From Planctomycetota bacterium (GTDB lineage: Bacteria > Planctomycetota > Phycisphaerae > WQYP01 > JAJZKY01): a DNA stretch of 8,065 bases. Below the pieces are notes generated by a model. That model made no database searches. It had not been told where the DNA came from and saw nothing but the letters and a program-made list of their open reading frames with translations. The stretch spans positions 1-8,065 of the forward strand of contig JAJZKY010000183.1 of NCBI GenBank assembly GCA_021803885.1, in the 5' to 3' direction. Below are positions 1-6,727 of the stretch, in pieces. The translations under genes were made by a program, and so were the position numbers. Positions within the stretch are counted from its first letter, which is position 1. Each line of letters starts with the position of its first letter.

Positions 1-1690
1 TCCGGTTCTTGAGCCGGCGAATTTCTTGATTCAAGGCCACAATCTGGCGCGATAATATTTGCGCCATCACGGGGTTGGTGGCCAGAGCCTTGCGACGTTT
101 GATGCGGGTAGCGGCCAGTCGGGACTGGGCCTGAATTAAACTCGTCTGCAATACCGGGTTGGATAATCGCACCAACGCGACACCGGGCTGCACGGTGTGA
201 TTCAACCTGTTGTACCATCTCAAGAAGCCACCACTCTGGGCAAATACACCACGTTGATGTTCCGTGCGAACAACTCCCTCCACGCGGCTGTGATGGGGTA
301 GGGGAACAATACCCAGTAATATTGAGATTATCGCCACAATAGCAAGGCTTATTCCGATGGCCTGCCCTCGACGGTGCACCAATTCAGGGCTGGAAAGCAG
401 ATACCACCCTCCGCGCCCCAAGGGGACCAGCAGCCAGGTTGCGGCGGCAATTGTGGCCATGGTCAGCAGAAGAAGCGTCAGTTGCGGATATCGGCGTAAA
501 TTGGCCACCAGAAAAAGAATAATACCTGTGCACACCAGAACCCGCACCACCCCGGATAGCGCCAGATAAACCAACAGCCAGCGTCGCTGGCCGGAGGTCT
601 CGCTGGGGTTGATCGCCTGCTTGATACCAAAGAGGTAGCGGCGCGCTAGATACGTGGCATATTGCATGGCCCGCCCCAACAGATTGGGTATTTCTAAAAG
701 GTCAGCCAGAATGTAGTAGCCATCATAACGGAGAAACGGGTTGCCGTTAAAAAACACGGTCGCCACACTGGCAATAAACATCAGGTTGTAGCAAAAGGCA
801 TGAAGGGTCGATCCCGGATCACTGTAACGCCAGATAATCGCGGCAATGGCCGCCAACGCAAATTCCATCCACATTCCGGCGGCTCCCACAATGGCTCGCC
901 GCCATTTATCGGGCAAAAGCCAGGCACTGGAGGCATCGACATAAGGTACAGGTGTGAAAATCAGCAACATAATGCCGATGACATGTACCTCGCCTCCGGT
1001 GCCGAAGCGCTTGCCGAATTTTTTACAGGCAATGGCATGACCGGATTCATGGACAGATTTATCCACGATGAAAGCCAGCAGCAACAGCAGCCAGTTATCC
1101 GGCCGCAGCAATCCACTGGAATCAGTAAGAAGTTTTCCAGCCATGGGACCGGCGTTCAAGAGCGTATACACCGCCGTACCGATCAGCATCGTCCAGAGAA
1201 TCAGTCCGGGCCATGCGAATATCCATCCGACCAGAAATAGTCCGCGTTCCAGAATCGCGTCGGGATCAAATAGCGGCATACGTGGAAACAGCAGATTCAT
1301 TAAACGGCCCTGCAAGTCGCGATTGCGGCGGCGCTTGAAGCGATCGAACATCGCTTGGGCATCGGGTGAGGTGCCGGATTCCAGCAGGTTGTTGGACGCA
1401 AGCTGGCCCAGCAGTTCGATGACTTCTCCCTGGGTCGGTGCGTCATCACCGAGCTTAGAGTTACAGATATCCCATGCCTGGCGCACAGAGCGCGAACCAT
1501 CAAGTAATCCAACCAATGCGTATCCGGTGGTATTGAGCCGCGCGAAAGCGTTGTTGGCCTGATCCTGAATAACGTGCCATAACCGCCCGCGAAAATACTG
1601 GCGGGAAATGTGAATGCTGGCCCGCAGGCGAGGCTTCAAATCCGCCACGCGGTGCCATGATTCATGAAAGGTTGACTGCCGATCCGGCAT
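1..1690 (-). CDS. PqqD-like / M50 (site-2-protease-like) membrane metalloprotease / HlyD-like fusion, 3' end outside the window
   Basis: Read on the minus strand, the frame is open for 563 codons from the ATG at 1690 to the window edge; an in-frame TGA lies three codons upstream, so this is the first ATG. Residues ~28-105 resemble a PqqD-like winged-helix domain (aromatic 'RLWHVIQD' strand, then 'GLLDGSRSVRQAW'). Residues ~150-462 form a multi-pass membrane region with the zinc-protease motif HESGH (214-218) and a second metal-ligand motif NPFLRYDG (317-324, Asp323). Helices lie near 151-178, 199-221, 266-287, 297-316, 371-396, 403-424 and 444-462. Residues ~469-511 look like half of an HlyD lipoyl-type domain, followed by a charged, probably coiled-coil hairpin that is cut by the edge. 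Both metal-binding motifs are intact, so an active protease is expected. M50 enzymes cleave within membranes, and PqqD-like domains in RiPP pathways bind leader peptides. It is divergent from an adaptor/TolC operon, suggesting one export complex. The family call is firm; the substrate is unknown. Confidence 0.9.
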   Translation of the reverse strand, partial: MPDRQSTFHESWHRVADLKPRLRASIHISRQYFRGRLWHVIQDQANNAFARLNTTGYALVGLLDGSRSVRQAWDICNSKLGDDAPTQGEVIELLGQLASNNLLESGTSPDAQAMFDRFKRRRNRDLQGRLMNLLFPRMPLFDPDAILERGLFLVGWIFAWPGLILWTMLIGTAVYTLLNAGPMAGKLLTDSSGLLRPDNWLLLLLAFIVDKSVHESGHAIACKKFGKRFGTGGEVHVIGIMLLIFTPVPYVDASSAWLLPDKWRRAIVGAAGMWMEFALAAIAAIIWRYSDPGSTLHAFCYNLMFIASVATVFFNGNPFLRYDGYYILADLLEIPNLLGRAMQYATYLARRYLFGIKQAINPSETSGQRRWLLVYLALSGVVRVLVCTGIILFLVANLRRYPQLTLLLLTMATIAAATWLLVPLGRGGWYLLSSPELVHRRGQAIGISLAIVAIISILLGIVPLPHHSRVEGVVRTEHQRGVFAQSGGFLRWYNRLNHTVQPGVALVRLSNPVLQTSLIQAQSRLAATRIKRRKALATNPVMAQILSRQIVALNQEIRRLKNR

Positions 1691-1714
1691 GAGGTCTCAC
1701 AGTCGTACGAAAAC

Positions 1715-1729
1715 AAAACATCATGTTTT
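1715..1729. repeat. Palindrome AAAACAT-C-ATGTTTT, possible regulator site
   Basis: A perfect 7-bp inverted repeat around a single central base, 25 bases upstream of the protease start codon and inside its probable leader. The AT-rich symmetric form suits a dimeric winged-helix or HTH regulator. It is the longest perfect palindrome I noticed in this gap. No regulator can be assigned. Confidence 0.35.
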
Positions 1730-1754
1730 TACCCGATCCTCGGCATTTATGGCA

Positions 1755-1783
1755 ACTATTCGATGGTTACAGCGAACTGTAAA
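1755..1783 (-). promoter_or_regulatory. Candidate sigma70-type promoter for the M50/HlyD gene
   Basis: On the minus strand TTTACA (1783-1778) is followed, after a 17-base spacer, by AATAGT (1760-1755). This is 5/6 and 4/6 to the sigma70 consensus. Transcription would begin near 1748 and leave a leader of about 57 bases. It is a pattern match only; planctomycete promoters are poorly defined, so confidence is low. Confidence 0.3.
1767..1782. repeat. Inverted repeat TTACAG-CGAA-CTGTAA, operator-like
   Basis: A perfect 6-bp inverted repeat with a 4-base centre. It overlaps the candidate -35 box and spacer of the minus-strand promoter, a position expected of a repressor site. In RNA it would be a short 6-bp hairpin. 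Chance occurrence cannot be excluded. Confidence 0.35.
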
Positions 1784-1902
1784 TCCAATTTGGCGGATCC
1801 AACGATCAGAGACTGTTCTGGCGTTCGCGCTTCAAGTCCGCGGGAAATCGCATATTGCAAGTTGGGAATATAAAAAAAATATGCCACAGACAGGCCCAAG
1901 AG

Positions 1903-1931
1903 TTTACACATTGGAATTCCGATGGTAGATT
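1903..1931 (+). promoter_or_regulatory. Candidate sigma70-type promoter for the adaptor/TolC operon
   Basis: TTTACA (1903-1908), a 17-base spacer and TAGATT (1926-1931) match the consensus at 5/6 and 4/6. The -35 hexamer is identical to the one proposed for the divergent gene. The spacer contains the 8-base palindrome GGAATTCC (1913-1920). The predicted leader is about 48 bases. Pattern match only. Confidence 0.3.
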
Positions 1932-1985
1932 CCTCCGATCATTCGACGGTTTTATACGGTTCTGGCGCTTTGTTGAGACGGAAAA

Positions 1986-2903
1986 ATGCCAAGCATGAAA
2001 AGAAATCCGGCTGGAAAGTACCTCTTGCTGGCTGTCACCGGCGTGATGGTGGGGCACAGCATGGCCACCCCGATATCGGTGTCGCAAAATACGTCCTATT
2101 CCGCCGTAGCCAAGCCGTGGCGGGACGTGAATTTATCTTTCAGCCGACCGGGGCGGGTTGTCAAAATTCTGGTGCATCGTGGGCAGGTAGTGAAGGCGGG
2201 AGAATTGCTGGCTCAGGAGAACGATCGGCAGCAGACCATTGCCGCGCAGCTCGCCAAACTCACCGCGGAGAGCACGTTGCGTATCCAGGCGGCCCAGGCA
2301 CAATTGGCACAGGACCAGGTGGATCTCAAACGCACTCAGTGGGCCGCCCGTCAACATGCGGCGACGTCCTTTGAAGTTCAACGCGCACAACTGAAAGTCA
2401 CTATTGATGAATTGAGCCTCAAACTCGCTGACTTAAAACACCAGCATGACCAGCTTGCCTGGCAGGCCGCCAAACTGGCAGTGCAACGACGCAAAATCAT
2501 CGCTCCCTTTTCCGGTGTCATTGAAGGCCGCTTTATTGATGTCGGACGATCGGTCAATGCGTTCAAAAAAGTCCTGAACATTGTGCAGGTAGATCGGCTG
2601 AGAATATTTGTGCCCGTGCCTTTGCGCATTGCCATGACGTTGCAATTGGACCGATCAAGCACTGTAAAACCTGCGACAGGCGGTGTGGTACACGGAACCA
2701 TTATCTGGATATCTAAAGTCGCGGATTCGGCCAGCAATACGCTGATGGTGGAAATTCGGGTTAACAATTCTCAGCACGTACCGGCCGGACAGCAGGTGCA
2801 GGTGGCGTTCGTTCATCCGGCGACGACAGCGTCCACCATCAATTCCCGGACAAGTGGTGCCAATCAGGTGTCAATGTCGCCCGCCGGGAGTAAAACGCAA
2901 TGA
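1986..2903 (+). CDS. Secreted periplasmic adaptor (HlyD / RND membrane-fusion family)
   Basis: A 305-residue adaptor linking an inner-membrane component to a TolC-type channel. Residues 1-27 look like a Sec signal peptide: basic start, hydrophobic core 'YLLLAVTGVMVG' and a small-residue cleavage site 'SMA' before Thr28. The first lipoyl half is near 52-80 ('GRVVKILVHRGQVVKAG'). An Ala/Gln/Leu-rich alpha-hairpin covers ~80-165. The returning lipoyl half begins at the hallmark 'IIAPFSGVIEGRFIDVG', followed by a beta-barrel to about residue 280 and a Ser/Thr-rich tail. No membrane anchor other than the signal is visible, and it is short for an RND adaptor. An alternative ATG at 1995 gives the more typical start 'MKRNPAG'; neither start has a strong Shine-Dalgarno (GAGACGG at 1975-1981). 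First gene of the operon, translationally coupled to the next. Family call firm; transported substrate unknown. Confidence 0.88.
   Translation: MPSMKRNPAGKYLLLAVTGVMVGHSMATPISVSQNTSYSAVAKPWRDVNLSFSRPGRVVKILVHRGQVVKAGELLAQENDRQQTIAAQLAKLTAESTLRIQAAQAQLAQDQVDLKRTQWAARQHAATSFEVQRAQLKVTIDELSLKLADLKHQHDQLAWQAAKLAVQRRKIIAPFSGVIEGRFIDVGRSVNAFKKVLNIVQVDRLRIFVPVPLRIAMTLQLDRSSTVKPATGGVVHGTIIWISKVADSASNTLMVEIRVNNSQHVPAGQQVQVAFVHPATTASTINSRTSGANQVSMSPAGSKTQ
2886..2903 (+). promoter_or_regulatory. Shine-Dalgarno and ATGA overlap coupling the two adaptor genes
   Basis: GGGAG at 2886-2890 lies 9 bases before the ATG at 2900. That start overlaps the TGA stop (2901-2903) of the preceding gene as ATGA. This supports translational coupling and near-equal production of the two adaptors. 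Confidence 0.75.
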
Positions 2904-4357
2904 GCGTGGAAACTTCCAGCCCAATTAGCTCTGTGCAAGTGCTCATACCGCAACAGCAGTGGGCGGACGTGAAAGCCCGGCTCGACGCCGCCGAGGCTAG
3001 GCTCGCCGATTTAACCGTGGCCTTGGAAATTGCCGCTGAAACCGCCGACCTCAACCGGTTTATGGCGCTGGCCATGGCTTTGTGCAATATTCTGGCTCTG
3101 CGCTACAACGCCCGTCGCGTGTCGCTTGGAATTTTACGCTCGCGAAGCGTTCATGTCATGGCGATGAACCAGACCGAAAAAATTCTCCGGAAAATGCAGC
3201 TCGTGCGGGACATCGAAGAGGCCATGGAAGAATGTCTCGATCAGGATGCCGAGATACTTTTTCCTTCCGCGGCGGATGGCAATGTTATAACGCGCTGTGC
3301 GGCAAAGATTACTTCGATCCACGGCACGGGCACGGTATTGGCGATGCCATTGCGACGCGATGGTTGCGTGGGCGTGCTGCTGATGGAATTTGAGCCGGGG
3401 CGTCATGTAACTTCCGCCGAATTGGCCCCATTGCGAACATCCCTGAATTTATTAACCCCTCGGATTATGGACCTGTATGAACATGACTGCTGGTTTGGCG
3501 CACGTTGGATGCGCGATTGGCGAAAATATCTATCAAAGCTCGTTGGCCCCACGCATACCTGGATCAAGGCCGCTGCCATCGCCATTACCCTGTTTTTGCT
3601 GTGGGCCTTTTTCGCCAAAGGTACGTTCCATATTATTGCGCAGTTCACGCTCGAACCCGTGCGCCAGGCGCAGGTCGTTGCTCCCTTTGACGGATACATA
3701 AAAGCGGTGAAGGTGCGGCCCGGCGATGCCATCATCGCAAAAAAGACCGTATTGGCCGAACTGCACACGGCCAAACTGCGTGATCAATTGGCGGCCGCCC
3801 AGGCCCAATATGCCGCCTACGCCAAGCAGGCGGACGTGGCACAATCAAAGGGCAAAATTGCCGATATGCAGATTGCCGATGATTCCATGAACGGAGCTTT
3901 GGCCAAAATCAGACTCCTTAAACGCCAGATCGCTCATGCCACGATTACTTCGCCAATTTCCGGGGTTGTACTGGCAGGCAATCTGCTGCGCCGCATCGGT
4001 GCACCGGTGCATTTGGGAGATGTGCTCTTTAAGGTAGCACCCATTAAGCCGCTGCTGGCGAGAATCAACGTGCAGGATGGCGATATTTTGTACGTTAGGG
4101 ACGGCCAGAAGGGTAGTCTGGCGACCGCTTCTTATCCTGCGGATAAAATATCGCTATCTGTAACACACATTGATCCGCTGGCGATGGTCAAGCATAAGCA
4201 GAATGTTTTTCGTGTTCGCGCGGTGCTTAAGCACCCCCCAAGCTGGTTTCGACCCGGAATGCAGGGCACCGCCCGCATAAACGTGGGAAAACGCCGCTAC
4301 ATCTGGATATGGACGCGCGGTCTAATTAACTGGATTCGCATGAAACTCTGGCTGTGA
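2900..4357 (+). CDS. GAF domain - transmembrane - HlyD-family adaptor fusion
   Basis: A 485-residue inner-membrane protein. Residues ~20-48 form an Ala-rich amphipathic helix, probably a short coiled coil. Residues ~52-190 fit a GAF-like domain, with beta strands 'VSLGIL', 'TVLAMPL' and 'VGVLLMEF'. A single transmembrane helix lies at about 221-239. The periplasmic part has a lipoyl half ('VVAPFDGYIKAVKVRPGD', 259-276), a short Ala/Gln/Lys hairpin (~285-345), the second lipoyl half ('ATITSPISGVVLAG', 347-360) and a barrel ending in 'FRPGMQGTARI' (450-460). The last ~20 residues are rich in Trp, Ile and Arg and look amphipathic. The GAF domain would be cytoplasmic. GAF domains bind small ligands or mediate dimerisation; no ligand is evident here. 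Its position between an adaptor and a TolC gene supports an export role. GAF call moderate, HlyD call firm. Confidence 0.87.
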   Translation: MSVETSSPISSVQVLIPQQQWADVKARLDAAEARLADLTVALEIAAETADLNRFMALAMALCNILALRYNARRVSLGILRSRSVHVMAMNQTEKILRKMQLVRDIEEAMEECLDQDAEILFPSAADGNVITRCAAKITSIHGTGTVLAMPLRRDGCVGVLLMEFEPGRHVTSAELAPLRTSLNLLTPRIMDLYEHDCWFGARWMRDWRKYLSKLVGPTHTWIKAAAIAITLFLLWAFFAKGTFHIIAQFTLEPVRQAQVVAPFDGYIKAVKVRPGDAIIAKKTVLAELHTAKLRDQLAAAQAQYAAYAKQADVAQSKGKIADMQIADDSMNGALAKIRLLKRQIAHATITSPISGVVLAGNLLRRIGAPVHLGDVLFKVAPIKPLLARINVQDGDILYVRDGQKGSLATASYPADKISLSVTHIDPLAMVKHKQNVFRVRAVLKHPPSWFRPGMQGTARINVGKRRYIWIWTRGLINWIRMKLWL

Positions 4358-4370
4358 GATATTCCAAGTT

Positions 4371-6236
4371 ATGACCCACTTTGATCAAAAAGAAGTAATG
4401 ACCGGATATGCCAAGCCCGATCCGAATCGGTTTGGCTGCAACCTACGGGAAAACCGCCGCAGACTGGCCCTGCTGGCCGGAATTACTTTTGGCCTGATTA
4501 GCCTGTCGGCCTGTACCTCGCCGTTTGGTACTCAGAACGGTACTCCTTCGGGCACCGGCTTTGCCGATAGTGTGCTGGCGCATGATCTCTCTGATGGCCG
4601 GTTATTGACCCATCCATCCGTTATGCCGGTGGACCGAGGCGTGCATGAATTCAATAATCAGAGTCTTATCGCCACACCAAGAAAACCCTCCGGCTCGCCT
4701 CAAGCCGTTATCCCGGCGGGTACCGGCGGCCATCGCGCATCGGTGGTAAAAAACATCCAGCTTCCGGTGCGTATGACGCTCATGGAGGCCATTGCCGATG
4801 CCATGCGACATAATTTATCCATAAAAATTCAGTCCTATACCCCGGCCATTTCTGAATCGGAGATTGTCGCCGCCGAAGCGGTGTTTGATCCCACGTTTGT
4901 TGGTCAGATTCAATATCAACATCTGGATCAGCCCGCCCCTTACGCGGAAACGTTGGGGTCTTCAACATCTCCCGTTGGCATCAACAATGAGGATCAGGTC
5001 AATTCCCAGGTGGGGGTAAAAAAACTCCTGTCAACGGGCGGTACCGTATCGCTCATCGGTTCAGATAATTACCAGGATTTCCATACTTCCACCAGTTTAC
5101 CCCCGGATATTAACCCCTCGCATACCGCAGACCTGGCGATTGAGCTTAAGCAACCTCTGCTGCAAGGGTTTGGCTCACAGGTCAATAACGCCGACATTTA
5201 TATAGCCCGCCGCAACCAGCAGATCGCCCTTTCGGAATTCCGCGCCCAAGTTATTAAAATTGTCTCCCGGGTGGAACGCACTTATCTGCAATTGGCCCAA
5301 GCCACCGCTGATCTGCATTTTGAACGACAATTGGTGCATCAGGCCGGGAAAACACTGCTCCGCTTGAAAAATCGCCGGCGCATGGATGTGGACTCGGTGC
5401 AGATGAATCAGGCCCGGGCCGCAGTCGATCTGGCGCAATACAATCTCGCCTCAGTACAGAAGCAGGTCGGGGATTTATCCGAAACCCTCAAAGCCCTCTT
5501 GAACGATCCGGCGATACCCGTTGGCCCCGGCCCCAATATCATTACCACCAGCAAGCCCGTCGCCGTTCCGTTCGCCTTTGATCTCGATCAGGATATCGCC
5601 ACGGCCCTACAGCAACGCGGCATCATGCGACGTGACCGTATGGCCGTGGAAAAGGCGGGGATTCGCCGCAGTGTGGCGGAGAACGCTCTGCTGCCCAAGG
5701 CTGATCTTATCGCGGCGACAGATTCCGCGGGTTTATCACCCGACGGCAGTTTTCCCGGTGGATTTAACCGCATGATTTCCGATCCGCATGTCGGATTTAC
5801 CGTTGGCATGGACCTGGAAATCCCCATTGGCAACCGTGCGGCCCGCGCCAGAGTATATCGCCGCCGTATGTTGCGCCGACAGGCCTTAACCCAGATGCTC
5901 AAAGACGCCCAGAATATTGCCCGCGATGTCGCCAGTGATCTATTGAACCTGACGCAAGATTGGCGGCAAGTCCATCTTGCCCGCCGTCGCCGTAAATCCG
6001 CCGCCGCTGTGCTTCGCGGCCTGGAAGTGGAGGAACTTTCCGGCCAGGCTCTGGATCCGACATTCCTGCAGTTGGAACTCAACGCCCAGCAGGACCTGGC
6101 CCAGGCCGAAATCGCCGAAACCCAGGCGTTGACCAGTTACAATACAGACATGGTGAAGTTTCAACGCGATAAGGGCACCCTGCTGGAATTTGATCGCGTC
6201 GCCATCGCACCGGCACCCAAGGGCACCAAGCCATAA
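4371..6236 (+). CDS. TolC-family outer-membrane efflux lipoprotein
   Basis: A 621-residue outer-membrane channel protein. An unusually long basic N-region (~31 residues) precedes the hydrophobic core 'LALLAGITFGLISLSAC'. The lipobox is LSAC with Cys48 as the expected lipidation site. Residues ~49-130 are a Pro/Gly/Ser-rich linker. The first OEP-type repeat starts at residue 135 ('MTLMEAIADAMRHNLSIKIQ') and includes 'FDPTFVGQIQYQH', 'LKQPLLQGFG' and long Gln/Ala/Leu helices to about 385. The second repeat spans roughly 405-600, with 'VGMDLEIPIGNRAARARV' and another helical hairpin. Two OEP repeats are the TolC fold signature, and the trimer forms an outer-membrane barrel plus periplasmic tunnel. 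The start lies 13 bases after the previous stop, so it is co-transcribed. An in-frame ATG at 4398 would shorten the leader by 9 residues. The family is clear, the cargo is not. Confidence 0.92.
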   Translation: MTHFDQKEVMTGYAKPDPNRFGCNLRENRRRLALLAGITFGLISLSACTSPFGTQNGTPSGTGFADSVLAHDLSDGRLLTHPSVMPVDRGVHEFNNQSLIATPRKPSGSPQAVIPAGTGGHRASVVKNIQLPVRMTLMEAIADAMRHNLSIKIQSYTPAISESEIVAAEAVFDPTFVGQIQYQHLDQPAPYAETLGSSTSPVGINNEDQVNSQVGVKKLLSTGGTVSLIGSDNYQDFHTSTSLPPDINPSHTADLAIELKQPLLQGFGSQVNNADIYIARRNQQIALSEFRAQVIKIVSRVERTYLQLAQATADLHFERQLVHQAGKTLLRLKNRRRMDVDSVQMNQARAAVDLAQYNLASVQKQVGDLSETLKALLNDPAIPVGPGPNIITTSKPVAVPFAFDLDQDIATALQQRGIMRRDRMAVEKAGIRRSVAENALLPKADLIAATDSAGLSPDGSFPGGFNRMISDPHVGFTVGMDLEIPIGNRAARARVYRRRMLRRQALTQMLKDAQNIARDVASDLLNLTQDWRQVHLARRRRKSAAAVLRGLEVEELSGQALDPTFLQLELNAQQDLAQAEIAETQALTSYNTDMVKFQRDKGTLLEFDRVAIAPAPKGTKP

Positions 6237-6243
6237 CATTGCG

Positions 6244-6288
6244 TTTCCGAGAATTGCGTGAGCAAAGGAGCATCATCCCAGTCGGAAA
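6244..6288 (+). repeat. Nested inverted repeat in the operon's 3' region
   Basis: TTTCCGA (6244-6250) pairs perfectly with TCGGAAA (6282-6288). Inside it, TTGC-GTGA-GCAA (6254-6265) forms a small stem capped by a GNRA-type tetraloop. It begins 8 bases after the TolC stop codon. No T-run follows, so it is not a standard intrinsic terminator, but it could protect the 3' end of the mRNA. It may also be chance. Confidence 0.3.
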
Positions 6289-6352
6289 GCCCGCAAAAAC
6301 GGCGTCTCAGGTCCATAACGAATTATTATCAAGGATTTTTCCATGATTTTAC

Positions 6353-6381
6353 TTGACTTCGCTTTTGCGGCGGTTTATTCT
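6353..6381 (+). promoter_or_regulatory. Candidate sigma70-type promoter for the surface-protein gene
   Basis: TTGACT (6353-6358) is separated by exactly 17 bases from TATTCT (6376-6381), matching the consensus at 5/6 and 4/6. Its position after the operon and before the large gene suggests an independent transcription unit with a leader of about 200-340 bases, depending on the start codon used. Pattern match only. Confidence 0.35.
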
Positions 6382-6727
6382 TCGCCCCATAATCACGCGC
6401 ACCGCACGAAGCAGGAGTATTCTTGCCGAGTTTTCAAGGGTAAGAATCTCATTTCTTGTTCCGGTGTGGGCTGATTTGAGAATCCCATTTTGTGAGTGGA
6501 GAGCATTAAGTAGTCGGATGGTTTTTACATCGTTTCTCTGAGCGTGCTTGTTATGGCGTCCAGAGCTATATGAGGAAGGATGTGCGGTCGTGGTTCAGGC
6601 TAAAACTAAGCTGCGTGAGAAAGCGGTTCGTAAATTTCTCGCCCGCTTACGCTGCGGATATCTTCCGTGGCTTTCACAAAGTGTGCGTCATTTGCGACCG
6701 GATGCCGTTATGGAAGCCATCACGACC

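Larger units (their letters stand above)
1691..1985. promoter_or_regulatory. Divergent intergenic region between the protease gene and the adaptor operon
   Basis: This 295-base AT-richer gap separates two divergently transcribed units and I see no convincing gene in it. It contains a candidate promoter on each strand, a 15-base palindrome close to the protease start and a 6-bp inverted repeat over the candidate minus-strand promoter; these are listed separately. An A-rich tract lies at about 1869-1880. The compact shared arrangement would allow co-regulation of both halves of the apparatus, but no regulator gene is present in the window. Confidence 0.6.
6237..6727 (+). other. Gap between the TolC-like gene and the surface-protein gene
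   Basis: A 491-base stretch with no gene that I can support. It contains a nested inverted repeat just after the operon (6244-6288), a candidate promoter (6353-6381) and a region from about 6542 that stays open in the frame of the downstream gene. That last part may be long leader RNA or extra N-terminal coding sequence. Short open frames here (for example 6353-6541 and 6570-6818) are Arg-rich or unremarkable and show no recognisable family. I see no clear intrinsic terminator with a T-tract. Confidence 0.5.

Noticed and set aside
800..1562. Plus-strand open frames of 146 and 164 codons
   Set aside because: They lie opposite the well-supported M50/HlyD gene and encode low-complexity Ser/Arg/Gln-rich peptides with no family resemblance.
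1689..1928. 79-codon plus-strand open frame in the divergent gap
   Set aside because: No ribosome binding site or family resemblance; it covers the candidate promoters and palindromes.
6353..6541. 62-codon open frame starting next to the candidate promoter
   Set aside because: Its start lies within the promoter match, the peptide is Arg-rich with no recognisable motif, and no ribosome binding site is evident.
6613..6652. Hairpin-like pairing GCGT...AAGCGG with CCGCTT...ACGC
   Set aside because: It needs a 4-base bulge and a 16-base loop and may be inside coding sequence, so it is probably chance.
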